Shown here one piece after another: positions 1-4,792 of a DNA stretch of 5,335 nucleotides. The position numbers and the translations under genes were made by a program. Below the pieces are notes generated by a model. It ran no database searches. It was not told the DNA's origin and saw only the letters and a list, made by a program, of their open reading frames with translations. The stretch is from positions 1 to 5,335 of the forward strand of contig WLCY01000052.1 in NCBI GenBank assembly GCA_009705075.1, given 5' to 3'. Positions within the stretch are counted from its first letter, which is position 1. Every line of letters starts with the position of its first letter. The stretch is from Actinomycetota bacterium. Its GTDB lineage: Bacteria; Actinomycetota; Actinomycetes; Nanopelagicales; Nanopelagicaceae.

Positions 1-1
1 A

Positions 2-802
2 AACGTCATTCCAGAAATAGAATTTAAGAATGTAAGTTTCACTTATCCAAAGGCGGCTGATATTTCACTAGCCTCGCTCGAAGCTGCCGCGAAACCAGAA
101 GTTGTTGAGAGCGGTGAAGTGTTAAGTGAAGTTTCATTTATCTGCCAGCCAGGAACCTTCACTGCCATCGTTGGACCATCAGGTGCAGGCAAGAGCACCA
201 TTTCGAGTTTGCTGCCACGGCTTTACGATGTAACAAAGGGCTCCATCTTAATTAATGGAATAGACATACGAGATACTTCTATCGTTGATCTTCGTTCCAC
301 AATTGGAATCGTTACCCAAGATTCCCATATGTTGCACGAAAGTATCGGCGACAATTTGCGATACGCAAATGCCGAAGCTCAGGAGAGTGAAATTTGGCAG
401 GCATGTGATGCTGCGCAAATCGGTGACTTCATTAGAACTTTGCCAAATGGTTTGGACACTGTAGTTGGGGAGCGAGGCCATCGTTTATCTGGTGGTGAGA
501 AACAGCGGCTTGCAATTGCAAGACTTCTTTTGAAAGCGCCAAAGATTGTTGTACTGGACGAGGCCACGGCACATTTAGATTCAGAGAACGAAGCGTTGGT
601 ACAAGAAGCCCTCAAGGTCGCTCTGGTTGGCCGAACAAGTATTGTGATTGCGCATCGCCTATCAACAATTGCTCATGCGGATCAAATTCTTGTAGTCGAA
701 CGTGGTCATATTGTTGAGCGAGGCCGGCATGAAGAACTTGTGGCTAAAAATGGTTTGTATTTCGAGTTATACCAACGGCAATCGCTCGGTCTCACGGAAT
801 AG
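2..802 (+). CDS. ABC exporter, C-terminal ATP-binding domain (5' partial)
   Basis: This is the nucleotide-binding domain of an ABC transporter of the exporter type (MsbA/MdlB-like, membrane domain and ATPase on one chain). The frame is open from the window edge, so the 266 visible residues are the C-terminal part and the membrane domain lies upstream. Visible motifs in order are: aromatic A-loop tyrosine in FTYP (about residue 15), Walker A GPSGAGKST (58-66), Q-loop glutamine (106), signature LSGGEKQR (162-169), Walker B ending VVLDEAT (184-190), D-loop HLDSE, and the H-loop histidine in IVIAHRLST (218). All catalytic residues are intact. A GTG at 119 could be mistaken for a start, but it falls after the A-loop and cannot be the true one. 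Between A-loop and Walker A there are about 20 extra residues rich in Ala, Ser and Glu, as in some actinobacterial exporters. Substrate cannot be told from this part. The last 36 bases overlap the convergent SURF1 gene. Confidence 0.93.
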   Translation, partial: NVIPEIEFKNVSFTYPKAADISLASLEAAAKPEVVESGEVLSEVSFICQPGTFTAIVGPSGAGKSTISSLLPRLYDVTKGSILINGIDIRDTSIVDLRSTIGIVTQDSHMLHESIGDNLRYANAEAQESEIWQACDAAQIGDFIRTLPNGLDTVVGERGHRLSGGEKQRLAIARLLLKAPKIVVLDEATAHLDSENEALVQEALKVALVGRTSIVIAHRLSTIAHADQILVVERGHIVERGRHEELVAKNGLYFELYQRQSLGLTE

Positions 803-1486
803 CAATACTCGACCGACCAAAGCGAGAAATGCAAAGGCCAACCACTGTAGGGCATAAGCGAAATGTGGGCCGTTAGAGAGTTCAGGCAGTTCAACTTCTG
901 TTAGTGGCTTGATTGCACCATCAAGGCTTGGTAGCAAATCCAAATAGAACTCAGCGGCATCGACACCCTGCAACTTAGCGATTGATTTGGGTTTGGGAGA
1001 TTCGGTCCTAGTTACAAAAAACGAGCCATGGAGTTGTCGGCTTAAATTTTCTGAACGGATTCTAGCGGTGATCTCAATTTGCCCTTTAGCTGGTTGCGCT
1101 ACGACTGGGGGCGTCATGGCGTTGGGACCAGCTGCAACCCATCCTCTATCAACCCAAAAATTTTTACCAGAGGAACTTTTAAAGAGCGTAAGAACTTCGA
1201 AACCAAATTTTCCTTCAGAATATCTATTTCGAACTAGTTCTTGATAAGTAGGAGCAAATGACCCAGTTAGATTTATTTTGCGCCATTGGTTAGCAACAGG
1301 ATCCAGTCCAGCTAGCGCAGTTTCTTTCAGGGCAGGCAGTTTTGAATTTTCAGCGATGATCTTATTTGTGTTCGCCTGAAATTGCCCACGGCCAAACTGC
1401 CAATTCGCTGCATACAGACAGCCGACTATTAAGGCCAAAGCTATGGCGCTTTGTAGCAAACTTGTTGGAGAGAAGAGCCGCCTCAC
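767..1486 (-). CDS. SURF1-family cytochrome oxidase assembly protein
   Basis: The 239-residue product has the SURF1 layout: an N-terminal membrane helix (about 10-28), a long extracytoplasmic domain, and a C-terminal membrane helix (about 209-229). Family landmarks are the WQFGRGQ segment right after the first helix (29-35), a G-x-F strand (75-77), RNR (86-88), GFEVLTLF (95-102), VDRGWV (112-117), and the PHFAYALQW segment entering the last helix (207-215). SURF1 proteins help build aa3-type cytochrome c oxidase, probably at the stage of heme a insertion, so the host is inferred to respire with such an oxidase; no oxidase genes are in view. The start is a GTG three bases after the stop of the DUF3099 gene. 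It has no clear Shine-Dalgarno sequence, so translational coupling is likely. The 3' end overlaps the ABC transporter gene by 36 bases. Confidence 0.9.
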   Translation of the reverse strand: MRRLFSPTSLLQSAIALALIVGCLYAANWQFGRGQFQANTNKIIAENSKLPALKETALAGLDPVANQWRKINLTGSFAPTYQELVRNRYSEGKFGFEVLTLFKSSSGKNFWVDRGWVAAGPNAMTPPVVAQPAKGQIEITARIRSENLSRQLHGSFFVTRTESPKPKSIAKLQGVDAAEFYLDLLPSLDGAIKPLTEVELPELSNGPHFAYALQWLAFAFLALVGRVLLFRETERLPLV

Positions 1487-1489
1487 GAT

Positions 1490-1786
1490 TTATTCAGCTT
1501 CGAGTTGCTTTGGGCCATTTGTAAAAATAACTGCGCCGCCTTTTACAGTCTCTCGTCCAGCGTTGGCGATAATCACTGCGAAGTAAGGCAGCGTAACTGC
1601 TCCGAAAAGCGCAAACCAGCGATACGGGCTAGGTAGAAGGACCGTGAGAATAAAACAGAGAGTTCTAATCATCATGGAGATAAAGTATTTTCTAGCTCGA
1701 GAAGATTGCTCTTTAGAGAGTCCTTCTCCCACATTAGAAACCGATGCGGAAACAGACTTCTTTGGAATCGAAGAGGGCTTATCCAT
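1490..1786 (-). CDS. DUF3099-family small membrane protein
   Basis: The 98-residue product has a Ser/Lys-rich cytoplasmic-like N-terminus (1-33) followed by two predicted membrane helices (about 35-51 and 57-75) joined by a short LPSPYRW turn. The segments SRARKYFISM, IRTLCFIL and LPYFAVIIANAGRE match what I know of the DUF3099 family, whose members keep the R-x-x-x-Y, R-T-x-C-F and L-P-Y-x-A-V-x-x-A-N signatures. The function of this family is unknown. It is found in Actinobacteria, here just upstream of SURF1 in what looks like a two-gene operon (3-base gap), which is consistent with an envelope or respiratory role but does not prove one. The ATG start has no Shine-Dalgarno sequence; a TAGAGT hexamer six bases before the ATG suggests a leaderless message. 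Confidence 0.85.
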   Translation of the reverse strand: MDKPSSIPKKSVSASVSNVGEGLSKEQSSRARKYFISMMIRTLCFILTVLLPSPYRWFALFGAVTLPYFAVIIANAGRETVKGGAVIFTNGPKQLEAE

Positions 1787-1792
1787 GGGTTA

Positions 1793-1798
1793 ACTCTA
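1793..1798 (-). promoter_or_regulatory. Possible -10 element giving a leaderless DUF3099 mRNA
   Basis: Read on the minus strand the hexamer is TAGAGT, fitting the TAnnnT form of actinobacterial -10 boxes. Exactly six bases (TAACCC) separate it from the ATG at 1786, which would place transcription start at or next to the A of the start codon. This would explain the absence of a ribosome binding site. The region where a -35 box would be expected (about 1816-1821, GCGAAA on the minus strand) is a poor match, so the call is tentative. Confidence 0.35.
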
Positions 1799-1861
1799 TT
1801 GGTTGGGTTCAAAAATTTCGCTTTTGATGAGCCTGTGAGCATTTGGATACGCAGTAGTAAC

Positions 1862-1867
1862 AGGTAA
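1862..1867 (+). promoter_or_regulatory. Ribosome binding site of fabG
   Basis: AGGTAA lies nine bases before the ATG at 1877 and contains the AGGT part of the Shine-Dalgarno consensus. It supports this ATG as the start, which also gives an N-terminal extension of the same order as that of mycobacterial MabA before the TGG-x-R-G-I-G motif. Confidence 0.55.
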
Positions 1868-1876
1868 GTTTCTCCC

Positions 1877-1910
1877 ATGAATTCAAATTCATCTGGTTCA
1901 ACTAATTCAT
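1877..1910 (+). repeat. AATTCAT inverted and direct repeats over the fabG start codon
   Basis: ATGAATT (1877-1883) and AATTCAT (1886-1892) form a perfect inverted repeat with a two-base centre, and AATTCAT recurs at 1904-1910, 18 bases after the second copy. In RNA, ATGAAT and ATTCAT could form a six-pair A/U-rich hairpin with a four-base loop that includes the start codon. The repeats may simply come from the Asn/Ser-rich coding sequence. Confidence 0.4.
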
Positions 1911-2617
1911 TGGCTCCAAGGGTTGCGTTGATCACTGGTGGCAATCGAGGTATAGGTCTAGCAATTGCCCATAAATTTAAGAGTGATGGGTATCAAGTAG
2001 TCGTAACTCACCGATCAGCTACGACGCCATCCGGATTTGAAGGCGTAGTAATGGACGTCACGGATTCCGAGAGCGTCAATGCTGCGGTCGCGAGCGTTGA
2101 AGCGAAGTACGGTCAGATTGATGTGCTTGTTGCTAACGCTGGAATAACTAAAGATGGCCTAGTCATGAGAATGAGTGATGAAGATTTCGATTCAGTAGTT
2201 GAAACAAATTTAGTTGGAGCTTTTAGAGTGGCCAGGGCTTGTACTCGCGGAATGATGAAGCGGAAATCTGGTCGAATGATATTCGTGGGATCTGTTGTTG
2301 GCATGCTCGGTTCAGCAGGGCAGGTAAATTATGCTGCGACCAAGAGCGGACTAATTGGTATGGCTCGGAGCTTTGCTCGCGAACTCGGCAGTAGAGGGAT
2401 TACTGCAAATGTAGTTGCTCCCGGATTTGTTGACACCGAAATGACCGCGGTATTAGAAGATGCCCGTAAGGCCGAAATTGTTGGCGCAGTTCCCTTAGGA
2501 AGGTTTTGCACACCAGAAGAGGTAGCAGGTGTTGTTGCTTTCTTAGCTTCACCGGAAGCTTCATACATTAGTGGCGCAGTAATACCGGTAGATGGCGGAT
2601 TAGGGATGGGGCATTAA
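1877..2617 (+). CDS. fabG: 3-oxoacyl-ACP reductase FabG (MabA-like)
   Basis: This is a short-chain dehydrogenase/reductase that reduces 3-oxoacyl-ACP to 3-hydroxyacyl-ACP with NADPH in cytosolic type II fatty-acid synthesis. In the 246 residues one sees the cofactor motif TGGNRGIG (20-27), the basic THR after the second strand (44-46, fitting NADPH preference), DVTD (60-63), NAG (87-89), and the catalytic tetrad Asn111, Ser139, Tyr152 and Lys156. The VVAPGFVDTEMT segment follows, and the C-terminus is SGAVIPVDGG...GMGH. Similarity to mycobacterial MabA runs through the whole chain, including the C-terminal GMGH. The first 13 residues are Ser/Asn-rich and not part of the fold. fabI follows after two bases, so the two are co-transcribed and probably translationally coupled. 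The catalytic residues plus the fabI neighbour make FabG far more likely than another SDR activity. Confidence 0.95.
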   Translation: MNSNSSGSTNSLAPRVALITGGNRGIGLAIAHKFKSDGYQVVVTHRSATTPSGFEGVVMDVTDSESVNAAVASVEAKYGQIDVLVANAGITKDGLVMRMSDEDFDSVVETNLVGAFRVARACTRGMMKRKSGRMIFVGSVVGMLGSAGQVNYAATKSGLIGMARSFARELGSRGITANVVAPGFVDTEMTAVLEDARKAEIVGAVPLGRFCTPEEVAGVVAFLASPEASYISGAVIPVDGGLGMGH

Positions 2618-2619
2618 AA

Positions 2620-3393
2620 ATGGGTATCTTGCAAGGGAAAAATATTCTAGTAACTGGAGTTCTAACTGAATCTTCGATTGCTTTTCACATCGCTCGGATC
2701 GCACAAGAGGAAGGTGCCAATGTAGTTCTAACCTCTTTTGGTAGAGCGTTGAGTATTACTAATCGCATTTCGGCTCGCCTTCCAAATCCAGCGCCAGTTA
2801 TTGAATTAGATGTAACAAACGTTGAGCACTTAGATCGCCTAGCTGGATTAGTTAAAGAGCACATGCCACATCTAGATGGCGTAGTTCATTCAATCGGCTT
2901 TGCCCCAGAGGCTGCACTTGGTGGAAACTTTTTAAATACCGTTTGGGAAGATGTTGCTACTGCGGTTCATGTGTCAACTTTCTCCTATAAATCTCTTGCT
3001 ATGGCATGTAAGCCCCTTTTCAAAAAGGAAGAGGGCGCCGCAATAGTAGGTTTAACTTTCGATGCAACCGTTGCCTGGCCAAAATATGACTGGATGGGTA
3101 TTGCAAAAGCGGGGTTAGAGTCTGCTAACCGATATCTCGCAAGAGATCTAGGACATGAAAATATTCGTTGCAATTTGATTGCTGCTGGGCCAATTAAGAC
3201 AATGGCCGCTAAATCAATTCCCGGCTTTGAAGAGTTCGAGGGCGTTTGGGATAAACGGGCGCCTTTAACTTGGGATTTTGGTGATCCAATCCCAGCGGCC
3301 CAAGGTGCCGTTGCACTACTCTCACCATTCTTCCCAAAGACCACTGGCGAAATCATCCACGTTGATGGTGGAGTCCATGCCATCGGCGGCTGA
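2620..3393 (+). CDS. fabI: Enoyl-ACP reductase FabI (InhA-type)
   Basis: This NADH-dependent enoyl-ACP reductase carries out the last reduction of each elongation cycle in type II fatty-acid synthesis. The 257 residues show the divergent FabI nucleotide-binding loop TGVLTESSIAFHIA (12-25), Phe40 near the adenine pocket, DVT (64-66), HSIGFAPE (90-97), and the FabI catalytic pair Tyr156 and Lys163 in the Y-x6-K spacing that distinguishes these enzymes from ordinary SDRs. Phe147 sits where InhA has its gating Phe149, and Ser91 corresponds to InhA Ser94. AAGPIKTMAA (188-197) starts the substrate loop, and TGEIIHVDGG closes the fold. The loop between GPIKT and WDKRAP is about ten residues shorter than in InhA, as in FabIs acting on ordinary chain lengths. 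The start is two bases after the fabG stop, with GGGATGGGG inside the end of fabG (2603-2611) as a ribosome binding site. Confidence 0.95.
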   Translation: MGILQGKNILVTGVLTESSIAFHIARIAQEEGANVVLTSFGRALSITNRISARLPNPAPVIELDVTNVEHLDRLAGLVKEHMPHLDGVVHSIGFAPEAALGGNFLNTVWEDVATAVHVSTFSYKSLAMACKPLFKKEEGAAIVGLTFDATVAWPKYDWMGIAKAGLESANRYLARDLGHENIRCNLIAAGPIKTMAAKSIPGFEEFEGVWDKRAPLTWDFGDPIPAAQGAVALLSPFFPKTTGEIIHVDGGVHAIGG

Positions 3394-3583
3394 GCTCACC
3401 TAAGCCTCAAAAGCTCGATTTCTCCATAGCAACATCCTGAGGTAACCTTGCGCAATCAAGTGGAGCTAGTCGCTCCCACCTATATTGCCTCGGCGGTAGG
3501 GTCATTACAGGTTTTTTAAACCTGCATTTGCGACTGTCTCCACCTGCTTCTAAAAAGAAGCGATTAACCAGGGGGGAGAAGTT
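3394..3583 (+). promoter_or_regulatory. infC leader / intergenic region with nested inverted repeats
   Basis: This 190-base stretch has no plausible gene and separates fabI from infC. Three local hairpins can be drawn: GTGGAGC (3460-3466) with GCTCCCAC (3472-3479, one bulged C); CAGGTTT (3508-3514) with AAACCTG (3518-3524); and GCTTCT (3546-3551) with AGAAGC (3556-3561) around an AAAA loop. None is followed directly by a T-run, so I do not call a terminator for fabI. In addition TCTCC-A-CCTG (3537-3546) can pair with CAGG-GG-GGAGA (3569-3579), which covers the infC Shine-Dalgarno sequence, while GTGGAG (3460-3465) is a perfect partner for CTCCAC (3538-3543). This gives mutually exclusive folds. 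No confident promoter is seen; TATATT at 3481 is the best -10-like hexamer and lacks a -35 partner. Confidence 0.5.
3571..3578 (+). promoter_or_regulatory. Ribosome binding site fixing the non-AUG start of infC
   Basis: GGGGGGAG is the strongest purine tract in the region and ends five bases before the ATC at 3584. No ATG, GTG or TTG exists in the infC frame between the upstream in-frame stop (TAA at 3551) and the ATG at 3692, so this site and the IF3 N-terminal homology together point to ATC as the start. Confidence 0.75.
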
Positions 3584-4180
3584 ATCAGCACTGAGCCAAG
3601 AATCAACGATCGAATTCGCGTTCCGCAAGTTCGTCTGATTGGTTTTTCTGGTGAGCAAGTTGGCGTCGTCGACATCGATACTGCACTAAAAATGGCAGAT
3701 GAAGTTGGTTTAGACCTCGTTGAAATTGCACCAGAAGCCCAGCCTCCAGTATGCAAAGTGATGGATTTCGGTAAGTACAAGTACGAGATCGCACAAAAGG
3801 CACGAGAGGCAAGACAGAACCAGACACATATTGTTGTCAAGGAGATGCGGTTACGACCAAAGATCGAGCCACATGATTACGAAACTAAGAGAACTCATAT
3901 CGAACGTTTTCTTAAAGGTGGCGACAAGGTGAAGGTGACAATTCAATTCCGTGGCCGTGAGCAAGCAAGACCAGAAATTGGTTATCGCTTACTCATGAAG
4001 CTGGCAGAAGAGTTATCAGAGGTAGCGTTCGTCGAATTCGCACCAAAGCAAGAGGGTCGAAACATGACGATGGTTTTAGGAACGAATGTAAAGAAGGGCC
4101 AGTCGGTTTCACAGCAAAAAGCTGCGAAAGTTGCTAGCCGAAAGAAAGAAGCAAACGTAGAAGAAGTGCCCGAAGCTTAA
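3584..4180 (+). CDS. infC: Translation initiation factor IF-3, AUC start
   Basis: IF3 binds the 30S subunit, prevents premature 50S joining and checks start codon and initiator tRNA. Read from ATC the protein has 198 residues. The N-terminal domain begins with the conserved [17 protein letters not shown] segment and continues to the [15 protein letters not shown] signature (54-68). A Lys/Arg-rich linker helix (about 69-85) leads to the C-terminal domain with [17 protein letters not shown] and [11 protein letters not shown], and the last 25-30 residues are a Lys/Glu-rich tail. The first in-frame ATG (3692) would remove 36 residues of conserved N-domain and is not the start. IF3 genes in many bacteria use AUU or AUC, letting IF3 repress its own message, and actinobacterial IF3 often begins with this same Ile-Ser-x-Glu stretch. 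infC leads the infC-rpmI-rplT operon; a 35-base gap separates it from rpmI. Confidence 0.95.
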   Translation: MSTEPRINDRIRVPQVRLIGFSGEQVGVVDIDTALKMADEVGLDLVEIAPEAQPPVCKVMDFGKYKYEIAQKAREARQNQTHIVVKEMRLRPKIEPHDYETKRTHIERFLKGGDKVKVTIQFRGREQARPEIGYRLLMKLAEELSEVAFVEFAPKQEGRNMTMVLGTNVKKGQSVSQQKAAKVASRKKEANVEEVPEA

Positions 4181-4202
4181 AAGATTTTGTTCTCAACTAA
4201 CT

Positions 4203-4208
4203 GGGAGG
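4203..4208 (+). promoter_or_regulatory. Ribosome binding site of rpmI within a small hairpin
   Basis: GGGAGG stands seven bases before the rpmI ATG. It lies mostly in the loop of a five-pair hairpin formed by CTAAC (4197-4201) and GTTAG (4208-4212), so the Shine-Dalgarno sequence may be displayed rather than hidden. Regulation of rpmI-rplT by L20 binding to RNA near this position is known in E. coli; whether this small hairpin has such a role is not shown. Confidence 0.6.
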
Positions 4209-4215
4209 TTAGCGA

Positions 4216-4413
4216 ATGCCAAAGATGAAAACCCACAGCGGGGCTAAGAAGAGGTTCCGTTTAACAGGAACCGGCAAGGTCATGCACGAACGTGCAGGCA
4301 AGCGCCACCTTCTTGAACATAAGTCATCTCGTGTAACACGTCGTCTTAGCGGCGATTCTGTAGCTAAGGCACCAAACTCATTCACCGCCAAGCGCATGCT
4401 CGGCTTGAAGTAA
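4216..4413 (+). CDS. rpmI: 50S ribosomal protein L35
   Basis: The 65-residue basic protein matches L35 over its full length: [20 protein letters not shown] at the N-terminus, the [18 protein letters not shown] centre, and the [10 protein letters not shown] end. L35 is a component of the large ribosomal subunit and packs against 23S rRNA. Its length is normal for the family and the gene stands between infC and rplT, the order found across bacteria. A good Shine-Dalgarno sequence precedes the ATG, and rplT follows 16 bases downstream. Confidence 0.97.
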   Translation: MPKMKTHSGAKKRFRLTGTGKVMHERAGKRHLLEHKSSRVTRRLSGDSVAKAPNSFTAKRMLGLK

Positions 4414-4429
4414 CAGGAAGGAATAAACC

Positions 4430-4792
4430 ATGGCAAGAGTAAAACGTGGCGTTCACGCCGCAAAGAAGCGTCGTACAACACTTGAGCGCGCAGCCGGATA
4501 TCGTGGTCAACGTTCCCGTCTGTTCTCAAAGGCTAAAGAGCAAGTAACACACTCACTCGTTTATGCCTTTAATGATCGCAAGGATAAGAAAGGCGATTTC
4601 CGTCGTCTCTGGATTCAGCGCATCAATGCAGGTACTCGTGCGAATGGAATGACGTACAACCGTTTCATTCAAGGCTTGAAGAGTGCCGGCGTTGAAGTTG
4701 ACCGCCGTATACTTTCTGAGCTAGCAACTAATGATCCAGCTGCTTTCGCAGCGTTAGTTGAAGTGGCTCGCAAGCACGTAGTTAATGTCTAA
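4430..4792 (+). CDS. rplT: 50S ribosomal protein L20
   Basis: The 120-residue product is L20, which binds 23S rRNA early in 50S assembly; in several bacteria it also represses its own operon by binding mRNA. The N-terminal [15 protein letters not shown] and [19 protein letters not shown] segments form the long basic extension. [21 protein letters not shown] is split here as KKGDFRRLW and [12 protein letters not shown], and is followed by the globular part ([23 protein letters not shown] split across about residues 77-99). Length is usual. AGGAAGGA (4415-4422) is a strong ribosome binding site seven bases from the ATG. The last eight bases overlap the start of the methyltransferase gene, whose ATG lies inside the Asn-Val codons before the stop. 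Confidence 0.97.
   Translation: MARVKRGVHAAKKRRTTLERAAGYRGQRSRLFSKAKEQVTHSLVYAFNDRKDKKGDFRRLWIQRINAGTRANGMTYNRFIQGLKSAGVEVDRRILSELATNDPAAFAALVEVARKHVVNV

Larger units (their letters stand above)
1787..1876. promoter_or_regulatory. Divergent intergenic region between DUF3099 gene and fabG
   Basis: This 90-base gap separates two outward-reading transcription units and must hold promoters for both unless transcription comes from farther away. On the minus strand a TAGAGT hexamer (1793-1798) is a reasonable -10 element. On the plus strand TTGATG (1824-1829) could be a -35 box, but no good TAnnnT hexamer lies at the right distance, so I do not call a fabG promoter. No strong hairpin or operator-like repeat stands out inside the gap itself. 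Confidence 0.5.

Noticed and set aside
786..816. TCGGTC / GACCGA inverted repeat at the convergent gene ends as a bidirectional terminator
   Set aside because: Only six pairs around a 19-base loop with no T-run on either side, and it lies in SURF1 coding sequence.
987..1244. 85-residue rightward open frame inside the SURF1 gene
   Set aside because: It is antisense to a well-supported SURF1 gene and shows no recognisable domain; such frames are shadows.
2985..3383. 132-residue leftward open frame inside fabI
   Set aside because: Composition follows from the fabI reading frame and there is no family resemblance or ribosome binding site.
3481..3486. TATATT as the -10 box of an infC promoter
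   Set aside because: No -35-like hexamer at a suitable distance; a single A/T-rich hexamer is not enough for a call.
3508..3524. CAGGTTT / AAACCTG hairpin as the fabI terminator
   Set aside because: The only T-run is in the loop; the sequence after the stem (CATTTGCG) is not a T-tract. Kept only as part of the infC leader.
3692..4180. infC starting at ATG 3692
   Set aside because: It would delete 36 residues of the conserved IF3 N-terminal domain and there is no Shine-Dalgarno sequence in front of it.
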